Source: Candidatus Hydrogenedentota bacterium | Lineage (GTDB): Bacteria > Hydrogenedentota > Hydrogenedentia > Hydrogenedentales > GCA-2746185 | Assembly (NCBI GenBank): GCA_030123645.1 | Contig: JASJYE010000003.1 | Coordinates: 1-25,691 of the forward strand | DNA: 25,691 bases | Direction of reading: 5' to 3' | Program-made: the position numbers and the translations under genes | Part shown: positions 1-8,420 of the stretch, piece after piece | Layout: every line of letters begins with the position of its first letter | Position numbering within the stretch: position 1 is the first letter of the stretch | Notes under the pieces: model-generated | What the model was told of the DNA's origin: nothing | Databases searched by the model: none | What the model saw: the letters and a program-made list of their open reading frames with translations, nothing else

Positions 1-1918
1 GAGCTTGGGCCTTGGCGTGGCCCAGCATCTCTTCCATCTTCTTCCGACCGATCTCCAACCCCCCCTTGACCTGGGGCAGGTCGATTTCGGCAACCCCTTG
101 TTCTGCGGCGTAGTCTTCTACGTAGTCTTGCGTCCGGTCCCGCATGAACCCGGCAGGCACGCGAAGAATCCGGGCAATGGCTTTTTCGGTCCACGAATAG
201 CTTGATCGTAGTGCAACCCCATTGGCGTCTTGCCTTACAACAGGTAGTTCCTGATTCGATGGCGTCTCATCAGCGACCGCATCCTCTGGAGTCTCCGCGG
301 AGCTTGCCTCGGGAAGTGACAAGGGCTTTCCGGTCTCCTCTTCGATGGCGTCCCGGCAGAATGCCGTCGTGATGACGGTGACTTTTTTTCCGCGAGCCGA
401 CTTTTCGATGCGCCCCTTCACACGGCGGCGTTGCTCTTCGTCTTCGACGGTTTCAATGGCCCGGCGCGCTTCGACCGACCACTTCAGCGTTCGTCCGTCG
501 TAGGTTTTTTCTTCCTCGATCCCGCCTTCGGCTCGGGCGATTTCTTCGATTACTTCGGCTGTGATGAGCTCGAAATCGTTTTCACCGCAAACGCCGCATC
601 TGACGGGATTGGGTTCACTGGCGGCGACGCCGCACTTCAGGCAAATAGAAACGGGCTGTTCGCGAATGCGGTCATAGGCCAATGCTTGCGCCAGGTTGAG
701 AGTCTTTTCGCGCGCTTGCTTGGGCATGTAGCGATACATCGCTTCATCCACCAGGTTGTTGGTAATTACGGTATGGCCCTTTTCCAGGGCCAGGCGAACG
801 ATGGCCGTGCTGGCCACCGTCTTGACCACATCCGGCACGCGCGCCATGCGTTCCTGGGCCTCTTCGGTCCACTTGATGGACTCTGCCGCTTTCACCTCGA
901 TCTTGGGAGAGACAAGTCCCGTCGTCAACAAGATGTCGCACGGACAAAGCTGTAGGAGATTGTCGGTGTTGCTTCCGAGGCACGTTTCACCTTCCAGCCG
1001 GTGGACCCCGACGCGTCCGATCACCAGGAGCCACGGCGTGGTCTCACGCACGTGGTCAAGAATCTTCTGAAATGCCTTTCCCGCAAGGAGCGTCTTGACG
1101 GTCTCAACCTCGTCTTCGGCCGCCATGGATTCGGCGACATTCAAATGGGATTGGTATATCTGTGCCAGTCCGTTGTCAATGATCTCCTCATGGAGCTGGT
1201 TTTGCTCTTCGAAATTGAACACCCGCTCCGCCTTTTTCGTGAGGATGCCCACGAGCCCGTTGAAGACGGAATAGTGCAGATAGGGATCAAATACAGCGAT
1301 GCACTCGATCTTTTTGTCCAAGAGCTTTGCGAGCCCGATCGCCTGTTTCAGCGCACCGAAGGATTCCGGGCTGCCATCGACACCGACTAAGATCGTTTCC
1401 GATTGAAGATTGCCATTTTCCGGAATCTGTTTGACCACCCACACGTCACGATCGATGTCGTGGGCAACCCGGGCACAGACCGACCCAAGCTGACTGTCCT
1501 TTCCCCGCCCCAGCCCGAGGGCGCCCATGATAACCAGGTCGCAATCGGAGGCACGGACATCTTTGAGAATCTCGACAAAGTGCTTTCCGTCCATCATCCT
1601 CGGTTCGAAGTTCAGACTTTCCGCCTCGCACTGTTTTGTCATCACTTCGAGGTAGCTTTCCGAAATGAGCTTCAGCCCCAAGGAGATGAGCGTGTCATGG
1701 ATACGCCGCTGTTTCTTGAGCTCTTTTTCCTCGAGGTACTTCTCGGGCAGCGAATACTCCATCTGCTTAAAACGATACTCGTGCATCTTGGCCGCATAGA
1801 CATGACTGCCGATGAGCTTGGGTTGGGGTTCGAGCTTCTTGGCCAAGGTCACCGCCAGTTCCGTGGCGCGCGCGGCATGTTTGGAGTTGTCTAGGGGAAC
1901 ATAGATTGATTTGTACAC
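1..1918 (-). CDS. Tandem universal stress protein fused to zinc ribbon and three PCP_red domains (partial, C-terminus off the window)
   Basis: The frame is open from a GTG at 1918 to the window edge, giving 639 residues with no stop. A GAGGAAA Shine-Dalgarno lies about 7 nt upstream of the GTG. Residues 1-165 form a Usp domain with the ATP-binding pattern G132-x2-G135-x9-G145-S146. Residues 173-340 form a second Usp domain (begins ETILVGVDGSPES) whose equivalent loop, G301-x2-G304-x10-G315-S316, is one residue longer. Residues 349-397 are a PCP_red-type repeat (KWTEEAQERM...HTVIT). A zinc-ribbon-like C426-x2-C429-x11-C441-x2-C444 follows. Degenerate PCP_red repeats start at W480 and W576. Usp domains bind nucleotide and sense stress. 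PCP_red is known as the C-terminal domain of dark protochlorophyllide reductase subunit B, but no chlorophyll gene is present here. It is the last visible gene of the respiratory operon, 38 bp after another PCP_red protein. A role in regulating or assembling the oxidase is inference. Confidence 0.85.
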   Translation of the reverse strand, partial: MYKSIYVPLDNSKHAARATELAVTLAKKLEPQPKLIGSHVYAAKMHEYRFKQMEYSLPEKYLEEKELKKQRRIHDTLISLGLKLISESYLEVMTKQCEAESLNFEPRMMDGKHFVEILKDVRASDCDLVIMGALGLGRGKDSQLGSVCARVAHDIDRDVWVVKQIPENGNLQSETILVGVDGSPESFGALKQAIGLAKLLDKKIECIAVFDPYLHYSVFNGLVGILTKKAERVFNFEEQNQLHEEIIDNGLAQIYQSHLNVAESMAAEDEVETVKTLLAGKAFQKILDHVRETTPWLLVIGRVGVHRLEGETCLGSNTDNLLQLCPCDILLTTGLVSPKIEVKAAESIKWTEEAQERMARVPDVVKTVASTAIVRLALEKGHTVITNNLVDEAMYRYMPKQAREKTLNLAQALAYDRIREQPVSICLKCGVAASEPNPVRCGVCGENDFELITAEVIEEIARAEGGIEEEKTYDGRTLKWSVEARRAIETVEDEEQRRRVKGRIEKSARGKKVTVITTAFCRDAIEEETGKPLSLPEASSAETPEDAVADETPSNQELPVVRQDANGVALRSSYSWTEKAIARILRVPAGFMRDRTQDYVEDYAAEQGVAEIDLPQVKGGLEIGRKKMEEMLGHAKAQA

Positions 1919-1956
1919 CGAAGCTTTCCTCACTGTATTCGTTCTTCGGAGGCGTG

Positions 1957-2883
1957 CTACAGGCTCTCCGGCATGAATTGTTTCTTCGCTTCCTCGACGA
2001 GGGCGCTGGTGATAACGCGGAAACCCCGCTGGCGGGCATAGTCCTCGATGAGATCCCGTATATGCTCCTGAATCAACGATGGCGCACGGCCCACTGCCTG
2101 GAACGCGTCATCATCCCACGCTATTCCCCCCTCCTCGACCACGTATTGCATCTTGTTGGGTTGGTCCGCCACGCGGATCGGCGTCTTGTCAATCACTTCG
2201 CTAATCCAGAAGATGTATGCGTAGGGAAACTGCGGCTGGTAGATGTGGAAGGGCTCGGACTCGAACAAGGTGCGCATCAGCATGGTGAAGGTGTGCCGCG
2301 GATCGTCCTGGTTGATGATTTCGACTACGGTGTTGAGTTGGAAGCTCATGAAGACGGGTGCATCGCCCGTGTAGAGGAGGCTGGCCAGCGGCGTGCGCTG
2401 CAGGTTTGCAAAGGTGGTCTTCTCGAAGATTTCCAAGGTTGCGCACCTGCGGTAATCAATCTTGTCCCGATCAAAATAGAACCATCGCGCCGCTTCCACG
2501 CGCTCGTTAAGCGAATCGCGCCACGACTTGCCGCGCGTGTTCTCATGGACATCGCGCAGGCGTTCGATACATTCATCCAGGTACTCTTGCTTCGGCTGGA
2601 AGCCCACGCCCTTGTTGCAGCAATTGAAGGGAAAGGTCGCGCCCGCGCTGTACGTGGTCACCATCGGCAGATGATGCGAGGGGCCTGTCAGGGTTGCCGC
2701 GCCGCCGTTCTGGATTGTGTCGTAGAGGCGGCGCCGTCCGTTTTCCATCCACTCGATCTTGTCGAGTGGGAGCGAGCAGAGCGGCAGCCGAAGGGGCCCG
2801 TCCGCCAGATCGACAAAGACGGTATGGTCGTCAACCTCCACGTCGACTAATGCGATATCTTCGGTGATACTTGCGATGGCCAT
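1957..2883 (-). CDS. Uncharacterised protein with C-terminal PCP_red domain
   Basis: This is a 308-residue soluble protein with no signal peptide and no membrane segment. AGGAG lies 9 nt before the ATG. I do not recognise the first 250 residues; they include a vicinal Cys-Cys pair (88-89) and an aromatic-rich stretch near 205-230. Residues 255-303 (AWDDDAF ... IRDLIEDYARQRGFRVIT ... VEEAKKQF) match the PCP_red pattern of a Trp start, helix, then G-[FYH]-x-x-I-T and VxEA. The same pattern recurs three times in the next gene. It starts 4 bp after the stop of the dihaem cytochrome, so it is translationally close to the oxidase genes. It probably acts in the cytoplasm with the downstream Usp fusion, but the function is unknown. 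Confidence 0.8.
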   Translation of the reverse strand: MAIASITEDIALVDVEVDDHTVFVDLADGPLRLPLCSLPLDKIEWMENGRRRLYDTIQNGGAATLTGPSHHLPMVTTYSAGATFPFNCCNKGVGFQPKQEYLDECIERLRDVHENTRGKSWRDSLNERVEAARWFYFDRDKIDYRRCATLEIFEKTTFANLQRTPLASLLYTGDAPVFMSFQLNTVVEIINQDDPRHTFTMLMRTLFESEPFHIYQPQFPYAYIFWISEVIDKTPIRVADQPNKMQYVVEEGGIAWDDDAFQAVGRAPSLIQEHIRDLIEDYARQRGFRVITSALVEEAKKQFMPESL

Positions 2884-2887
2884 CTTT

Positions 2888-4738
2888 TCATTCTCCTAAT
2901 GCGTTTGCTTGCAGAACTGGCAACTGTAAAGCGTTTTTGTATTTTCTCCTGATCAGTGCGATGAGGATAACTTCGATGCCGAATATAGTCAAGGCCGCCC
3001 GGGTCATCGGGAAGACGGGCGATGGGGCTTGCTGGGGTTCCACATAGAGGTAGAACCACGATGTCAGGGCCCGGTTGTTTCCCCGTTCTTGGCTCCACCC
3101 GTCCCAGACCGAGAAGGCGACGGGAATCCATTGCCGCTCCTCGAACGAGACCCCAGCTTCGGATCCCAGTGTCTTTTTGAACATGACGCGCCACTCGCCG
3201 TCCTCATACGTCGCGCGCATCGCGAGGTCTTCGACGTCATTCTCCGTGACGCTTGCGCTGCCGCGGCCTAGGAAACGCTGCGCCCCTTCCTGGGCCAGGT
3301 CGGCGAACCAGATATCCACCGAGTTTTTTAGATCGCCGAAAATGAAATAGGGCTGGCGGATGCCCTCCGGCGGCGCGGAGGGAAACTGAATCGCGACCGC
3401 ATCGGAAAACGCGCTTTCCTGAACGGCTGCGTCCGCTGGTTCTTCCTCCTCCTCCATCCCAAAGAAGCCATCCGCTTCTTGCTCCGGGGCCTCCACCTCG
3501 CCGAAGAAGTCGTCAGCTGAGGGCGCTTCGTGTTCCGATTCGGAGACCTCGCCGAAGAAATCCTCCTCTGCCGATTCCTGGTCCTCGGAGGCGCCTCCCT
3601 CGTCGAGGGGTCCGCCTTCTTCGGATTCGGCGGGAGCTTGGAGCGCGGGGCTGTTCATTCCGGATATATCGGCGCGCATGTCGTGCCACTTCACCAAGAA
3701 CGCGATCTCCCGGCTGTTGTGAATGGCTTTGACCTCGATGCCGTTCGCCGCCGGATGAAAAGCCCGGCCCGGTTCCATGATCTGCCCGATGAGCGGGAAG
3801 TGGGCGCTCTGGGCCTGCTCGAAGAGGGCCTCGCCCTGGGCCATATCGATTTCGTCCTCGGTGCTGGCTACGAAGAGGCGGTCGGAGTAGTTCGCATCGT
3901 CGCTGTCACCCAGGGAATAAATATAGTCGACCAGTTGCCAGCGCTCCTTCTCCGTCAGCGATTCGTCGTAGGACGGCATCGGTGTGCCGTTCATACCCGT
4001 GCTGAAGGTGCGATAGATGTCCTTGCGGGTCGGCCCGCCGCGGTACGTCCACCGCTTGGTCATGTCGACCGAGCGTATGGCGTTACCGGCGTCGTCCTTC
4101 AGTGTAGGGGCCGAGCGCCCGTCGGAGCGCCCCTTCTCGCCATGGCACGAGTTGCATTCCATTTGCGTGTAGAGTTCGCGCCCCAGCTCGGCTGACTCCT
4201 TCGTGAAGGCTGGCGGGGAAGGCACGATGATAGGCGGGTCGAAATAGTCCGGATCCTGAAAATTGTTGCTGTAAGTCTTGATGTGATAGATGAGATTTGC
4301 CACCTCGTCGTCGCTAAAATCCGGCCACCCGATCATGGTCGTGTAGGGCATGCCCTGGCGAATCACGTTGTGCAGGTCCTCATCCGTCGGCACTGCGCCG
4401 CTCGGGGTGGTTCGAATCTTGAACTGGCCCGCAGTAAAATCCCGCGGCCGCGGTTTGGTATGGGGTGCTGCATAACCCTTACCGTCTCCCTCTTCGCCGT
4501 GACACTGGACGCAGTATTTGTTGTACAGGACTCTGCCCGCCTCGCGTTGGGCCTCTGTCCCTAAGTCAGGCTCTTGGGCACGGGCTGCGCCCCAGCAGAG
4601 GCCCGCCAGCGCGGCGAGTAGGACGAAGCAAAAAAAGGGACAGACACGTCTACGCTCGTACCTCGCTTCGCTTGCGTCTACTTTTGCAAAGGGCGCAAAA
4701 GTCCCTTTTTTTGCCAAGAGGCCGATCGGTATCTTCAT
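2888..4738 (-). CDS. Dihaem cytochrome c with ethylbenzene-dehydrogenase-type haem-binding domain and C-terminal membrane anchor
   Basis: The product is 616 residues. The ATG overlaps the previous gene's stop as ATGA. A signal peptide (hydrophobic core near 35-50, AARA-Q cleavage near 54) precedes two cytochrome c domains: C76-V-Q-C-H80 with Met130 or Met135 as distal ligand, and C195-N-S-C-H199 with Met254. Residues about 320-570 resemble the EB_dh / cytochrome c-552 / DMSO reductase haem b-binding fold (AIHNSREIAFLVKW; DAVAIQFPSAPPEG; PYFIFGD). That domain is interrupted by an acidic insertion (365-445) containing three FFG repeats. A membrane helix at 581-596 ends the protein with a basic tail. 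Residues 9-37 are encoded by an inserted palindromic repeat, so the n-region is unusually long. The likely role is a periplasmic electron carrier between ACIII and the bd-like subunit; this is inferred from position. Confidence 0.9.
   Translation of the reverse strand: MKIPIGLLAKKGTFAPFAKVDASEARYERRRVCPFFCFVLLAALAGLCWGAARAQEPDLGTEAQREAGRVLYNKYCVQCHGEEGDGKGYAAPHTKPRPRDFTAGQFKIRTTPSGAVPTDEDLHNVIRQGMPYTTMIGWPDFSDDEVANLIYHIKTYSNNFQDPDYFDPPIIVPSPPAFTKESAELGRELYTQMECNSCHGEKGRSDGRSAPTLKDDAGNAIRSVDMTKRWTYRGGPTRKDIYRTFSTGMNGTPMPSYDESLTEKERWQLVDYIYSLGDSDDANYSDRLFVASTEDEIDMAQGEALFEQAQSAHFPLIGQIMEPGRAFHPAANGIEVKAIHNSREIAFLVKWHDMRADISGMNSPALQAPAESEEGGPLDEGGASEDQESAEEDFFGEVSESEHEAPSADDFFGEVEAPEQEADGFFGMEEEEEPADAAVQESAFSDAVAIQFPSAPPEGIRQPYFIFGDLKNSVDIWFADLAQEGAQRFLGRGSASVTENDVEDLAMRATYEDGEWRVMFKKTLGSEAGVSFEERQWIPVAFSVWDGWSQERGNNRALTSWFYLYVEPQQAPSPVFPMTRAALTIFGIEVILIALIRRKYKNALQLPVLQANALGE
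4628..4714. repeat. 87-bp palindromic element inserted in frame in a cytochrome signal peptide
   Basis: The ends are a perfect 14-bp inverted repeat, GCAAAAAAAGGGAC (4628-4641) and its complement (4701-4714). The core GTCTACGCTCGTACCTCGC followed by TTCGCTTG (starting near 4649) matches the element at 8956-9021 in inverted orientation, 25 of 27 positions by eye. The length is 29 codons, so the reading frame is kept. It encodes residues 9-37 of the cytochrome, between a short n-region and the hydrophobic core. Confidence 0.8.
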
Positions 4739-5601
4739 TCCCCGTGCTCCTCGAGTTCGCGCGGCCGTTGCTCGGTGTAGTCATACAGGAACAAAATGAC
4801 GTCCCAGATCTCCTCCACGCTCAGGAATTTTTCCCACGCCGGCATCGCCGATTCCCAGGGCCCGCCCTCGTCGGGCATGCCCGGCCCGCCTTTGGCGATG
4901 CGCCAGAACAGAAAGCCTTCCTGGAACATGGCGATCGTGCCCGTGTCCCGGAAATTAGTCGGGATGGGATTTAGCCCGTGCGCAAACAGGCCGTCCCCCA
5001 GCATGTCGTCGCCATGGCAATAGAAACAGTTCTGGTAATATACGCGGCGGCCATTCTCGACATGGGTCTGAAACTGCTCCAGATCACTTTCCTCGAGCTC
5101 GCGGAACGGGTTCACCACGGCGTTCAGGTCGAATTCCTGGTCATGCACGGTAATCGGCTCGGAAGGCGGGGCGGGGTGGACCGTCCGGGTAAACAACGGC
5201 GGCTGGATGGGCAGCGTCATCGATAGATAGACCCGTGCCCCTGCGGCCAGGGGAAGGGTCACGAGGACCAGCACGAGCAGCGGCTGGTATTTCTTCTCGA
5301 CCATTAAGCGCAGAAGAGGCCTGGAGAAGGATATCCAGCGCTCCCGGCTCGATACGACGTAGGTTAGCAAGGTAAGAAACACGATCCCCATGTACAGGGA
5401 AAGTACCGAGGCGGGAATCGCAATCACGAAGCCGTAGCGCAGCGTCAGATAGACCGCCAGCGCCCAGGCCGTGACCCAGACGAAGAGGCCGGCCTTGACG
5501 ATACGGCACCCAATCAACACCACCAGAATCGGCAAGAGGACGTAAATATTCAAAGATTCAATCAACGCCACCAGGAACTGCCATAGGTCGTGAAAAGTCA
5601 T
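4735..5601 (-). CDS. Membrane-anchored monohaem cytochrome c
   Basis: The product is 288 residues, with ATGA overlaps at both ends, so it is cotranslated with its neighbours. The first 125 residues hold about four hydrophobic segments (near 17-35, 38-55, 58-83 and 106-124). A cytochrome c domain follows, with C192-F-Y-C-H196 and distal Met253 in SAMPAW. The arrangement places the haem in the periplasm, tethered next to the membrane. A four-helix N-terminal domain fused to a cytochrome c is not a fold I can name; it could bind the CydA-like subunit in place of CydB. That last point is conjecture from gene order. Confidence 0.9.
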   Translation of the reverse strand: MTFHDLWQFLVALIESLNIYVLLPILVVLIGCRIVKAGLFVWVTAWALAVYLTLRYGFVIAIPASVLSLYMGIVFLTLLTYVVSSRERWISFSRPLLRLMVEKKYQPLLVLVLVTLPLAAGARVYLSMTLPIQPPLFTRTVHPAPPSEPITVHDQEFDLNAVVNPFRELEESDLEQFQTHVENGRRVYYQNCFYCHGDDMLGDGLFAHGLNPIPTNFRDTGTIAMFQEGFLFWRIAKGGPGMPDEGGPWESAMPAWEKFLSVEEIWDVILFLYDYTEQRPRELEEHGE

Positions 5602-6449
5602 TCGCCACCTCTCGGTGCAGCCAAGAATTCTACGATTGCCTGGATTTCGTCCAGGGTGGCCTTACCGTAAACGCCGGCCGCTTCCATGGCTGCCTTTTTC
5701 TCTTGAGCTTTGGACTCCGATAGTGTGGGGATATTGTCCGGATCGAGAATAGTAGCTAAAATGGCGTTGTGGTCCAGACGTGTGCCCACGTCATGAAGGC
5801 TGCGGGGAGGCGGTGCTTCTCCGGCTGCCGGCGGAGCGATGCTATGGCATTCAGCGCATCCATAACTCTTGAAGAGAGAATCGCCACTGAGGGCGGCCGT
5901 CTCTAGGGCGGCTGCGGCTGGTCCCTCGCCCGAGGCGTCTGCCGCCCCGGAAACGCCCTCTTCGCCGCCGCCGTTATAGGCGTGTTTGGTCTCCATGGTC
6001 ACTGAGGGCGAGCCACCGAGACTCTGCATATAGGCAATCACGGTCAAGATTTCATCGTCCGTCAGGCCGATGGGCGCCTTGTTGATCGTCGGCATGCCCG
6101 GGTTGAATCCCTCGACAACGTAGGCGTCCGGCTCATAGAGGGATTGCACTAGGTATTGGACGCCGTTCAAGCCCGGGATTCGGCTCGCCGCGCGGGTACC
6201 TATCCCCTCGAGGTCCGGGAAGCGCAGGGCGCCGGATCGGCCGATGGTGTGGCAGGTCAGGCAGATTCCCTTGCCTTGCGCGATTTCTTTGCCAATTTCA
6301 ATCATTTCTTCCGTGGAAATATCTTTGCTGATTTCCATCACTTCGGGTGCCGGCACCTCTTTTTGTGGAACCAGTTGGCCGACCAGCGTATAGAAGGCCG
6401 TCGCGGCAACGGCCAGGACAACGATGTTCACTGAAGGTGGAATTTTCAT
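5598..6449 (-). CDS. Dihaem cytochrome c with N-terminal membrane anchor
   Basis: The product is 283 residues with an uncleaved-looking hydrophobic anchor at 8-27. The first haem site is C63-L-T-C-H67 with Met119 in PGMPTI as likely distal ligand. The second is C198-A-E-C-H202. The second domain has no MPxF motif; Met255 (KKAAMEAAG) is the only Met in the right place, so its sixth ligand is uncertain. A Gly/Ala/Glu-rich linker (158-185) joins the two domains. The ATG overlaps the stop of the CydA-like gene, and the stop overlaps the next ATG. It is a probable electron donor to the oxidase. Confidence 0.9.
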   Translation of the reverse strand: MKIPPSVNIVVLAVAATAFYTLVGQLVPQKEVPAPEVMEISKDISTEEMIEIGKEIAQGKGICLTCHTIGRSGALRFPDLEGIGTRAASRIPGLNGVQYLVQSLYEPDAYVVEGFNPGMPTINKAPIGLTDDEILTVIAYMQSLGGSPSVTMETKHAYNGGGEEGVSGAADASGEGPAAAALETAALSGDSLFKSYGCAECHSIAPPAAGEAPPPRSLHDVGTRLDHNAILATILDPDNIPTLSESKAQEKKAAMEAAGVYGKATLDEIQAIVEFLAAPRGGE

Positions 6450-8308
6450 GACACACTTCCTTCAGGGTCTTCCCAATCCTTTTTGCCCGATAGACTGGCC
6501 AACCAGAAGACGAATCCAATCAGTCCAAAGAACACCAGCACGTTCACCGAAACCACTTTGGTGGCGAAGCCCAGCGTGGGCGTGAAGGCGTCGGGCGATG
6601 TGTCTCGGATCACCCCGTACACGTGCCAATGCTGACGCAGCCCCGATCGCACATAGCCCATCAAGGCCATCAGCCACGTGAAGGTCACCGCGATGAAGAT
6701 CAGGATGTATTGCGATATGGCGGGCATCGTCCCCCAGCGGGTTTCGCCGATCGTGCGCGCGCCTCGGAACAAGAAAATGTCGATGACGGTCACGGAAAAC
6801 AACGCGAAGAGTACCGAGAGCACCTGGGGCACCGAGAGGCCGATGCGCACGGTCGTGTCAACGAAGTAGCCCAGAATGCCCAGGTAGGTCACGTACCCAG
6901 CAACGGCGATAAACACTAGAAGCTGCGCGGCTTTTCCCGTTTTGGCCCAGGACACCACGGGGGTGAGCCCGCTACGCCTGTAAATGATAAAACTCAAGAA
7001 CGTGGTCAGGATGAGGAGGTTAACGGCCGTGTTCTTCGCCGACATCACGCCCAGTTTACCCAAGATGGGATGGAACGAGCCTCCCATCTCGCGCATTTCC
7101 GCTGGTGTGGTAATCGGTGAACGCGGTGTTGCCCAGACGGCAAAACATAGCGCGATTACTACTAGGAGGTACTTGATGTATCCCCGGTATCGCTGGGCCC
7201 CCTCAATGCGTCCCATCCCCAACCACAGGTAAAGGTTCGCGCCGATGAACAGACAGCCGATGAGCACGGCCTGAATGATAAACAACCAGGAGAAGGCGCC
7301 GCCCATCATCGTCAGGCCCATGGTCTGCGAGAAGGCATAGATCTCCGCGGCGAGATAATAGCCGGCAAAGGGCAAGGGGAGGAAGGCGACAATCGCGATG
7401 AAGTTGCCCACGTAGCCCATCCAATCGTAATGGGCCCGTTCTTCCTCGGAGTCGGCGTGCAGGAATTTGAACGCGGCGTAGGCCGCCGCAATCGAACCGC
7501 CGAAGGCAACGTTGGCGATGAAGCGGTGGATGTTGATAGGCATCCACATGTAATTGTTGACGGCGTCCCACGTGCTGATCAGCGCTCCCGCTTCGGAAAC
7601 GCCGCGCGGAGTGGTCATGAAGGTCAGCCAGGCATTGGCGATGAGCATGATTGCCGTGCCCACGAGATTGAGGCCGATGCCCAAGGCCAGGTGGACCTTC
7701 GGGGAGAACTTTCCCCAGCCATAGTAATACGTGTACAGAAATCCCGCCTCGGCAAAAAACAGCAGCGCGTAGGGCAGGAAAGTGAGCGAGAACACGTGCA
7801 TGAGGTAATCCGTAAAGCGGGGATACAGAATGATCAGCGCGAAGGTGAGAGCGGCCCCTAAGGCCGCCGTCAGCGAGAACGAGACGGACAGGAGCTTTGT
7901 GAATTCGTAGGCCAACTCATCGTAGCGTTTGTCTTTGGTAACATAGCCAATGAATTCAATGATCAGCGCGAAGATCGGCACGGCCAACACGAAGGCGGCG
8001 AAGAGGAGATGTAATTGGGCTATGGACCACACGGCCACGCGGCTGCCAATGACGGGGAAGGCGCGGTATTCGACGTCCTTGAGCGGCACGCCGAGCTCTT
8101 CCAACGGTCTGGTGCGCTGTTCTTCCGCAGCCGCCGCAAGTGCATCGGCTTCGCCCTGCATGGCCGGCGTACGATCGAGTTGCACCGTCTCGACAGGAGT
8201 GCGATATGCATTCTCGAACACGACCAGCACCTTCGTGCCGGCCACTACGAGCACCATGATTACGGCAGCCACGCAGACACTTAGCAATAGAAGCTTCCGT
8301 TTACTCAT
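6446..8308 (-). CDS. CydA-like subunit of the cytochrome bd superfamily (non-classical, no quinol loop)
   Basis: The product is a 620-residue polytopic membrane protein. An extra N-terminal helix (5-30) and a charged linker precede the CydA-like core. His100 sits where the haem b595 ligand of CydA lies, Glu187 in FFAEAGF corresponds to Glu107 of E. coli CydA, and His261 in NIHRFIANVAFGG corresponds to the b558 ligand His186. The LIANAWL segment matches the CydA VANGW region. The residue matching E. coli Glu99 is not acidic (Pro179), and the GRQPW quinol-loop signature is absent. Additional helices extend past residue 430. No CydB gene is nearby. These traits fit the OR-N/OR-C-like branches of the superfamily, which are thought not to use quinol the classical way. 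Three cytochromes c are coupled to it, suggesting cytochrome c as donor (inference). Oxygen reduction is likely but not shown. Confidence 0.85.
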   Translation of the reverse strand: MSKRKLLLLSVCVAAVIMVLVVAGTKVLVVFENAYRTPVETVQLDRTPAMQGEADALAAAAEEQRTRPLEELGVPLKDVEYRAFPVIGSRVAVWSIAQLHLLFAAFVLAVPIFALIIEFIGYVTKDKRYDELAYEFTKLLSVSFSLTAALGAALTFALIILYPRFTDYLMHVFSLTFLPYALLFFAEAGFLYTYYYGWGKFSPKVHLALGIGLNLVGTAIMLIANAWLTFMTTPRGVSEAGALISTWDAVNNYMWMPINIHRFIANVAFGGSIAAAYAAFKFLHADSEEERAHYDWMGYVGNFIAIVAFLPLPFAGYYLAAEIYAFSQTMGLTMMGGAFSWLFIIQAVLIGCLFIGANLYLWLGMGRIEGAQRYRGYIKYLLVVIALCFAVWATPRSPITTPAEMREMGGSFHPILGKLGVMSAKNTAVNLLILTTFLSFIIYRRSGLTPVVSWAKTGKAAQLLVFIAVAGYVTYLGILGYFVDTTVRIGLSVPQVLSVLFALFSVTVIDIFLFRGARTIGETRWGTMPAISQYILIFIAVTFTWLMALMGYVRSGLRQHWHVYGVIRDTSPDAFTPTLGFATKVVSVNVLVFFGLIGFVFWLASLSGKKDWEDPEGSVS

Positions 8309-8420
8309 CCAGTCCGTTTCCCAACTCCGCGCAGATACTCACGATGGATTTGATTTTGGCTATTTGTTGTTCCAGGTTTAGCGTGCGATCCGTCTTAATC
8401 TTTACGTGCCGGCATGGCAT
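8301..8420 (-). CDS. Small 39-residue protein between actE and the bd-like oxidase gene
   Basis: A short frame begins at the ATG formed by TAATG at the end of actE, with GGAGGG 6 nt upstream, and stops 8 nt inside the following oxidase gene. The peptide starts MPCRHVKIKTDRTLNLEQQI and ends NGLDE. It is hydrophilic and helical in character, with two cysteines and no membrane segment. The strong ribosome site and stop/start coupling on both sides favour a real gene. The family is unknown. It could be an assembly factor or simply a translational coupler for the oxidase gene. Confidence 0.6.
   Translation of the reverse strand: MPCRHVKIKTDRTLNLEQQIAKIKSIVSICAELGNGLDE

Noticed and set aside
1906..2850. 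Long plus-strand open frame of 314 codons
   Set aside because: It is the antisense shadow of the PCP_red protein at 1957-2883, which has a ribosome site, operon context and a recognisable domain.
1..2883. Protochlorophyllide reductase (BchB) assignment
   Set aside because: Only the small PCP_red domain is shared; the nitrogenase-like catalytic body and other pigment genes are absent.
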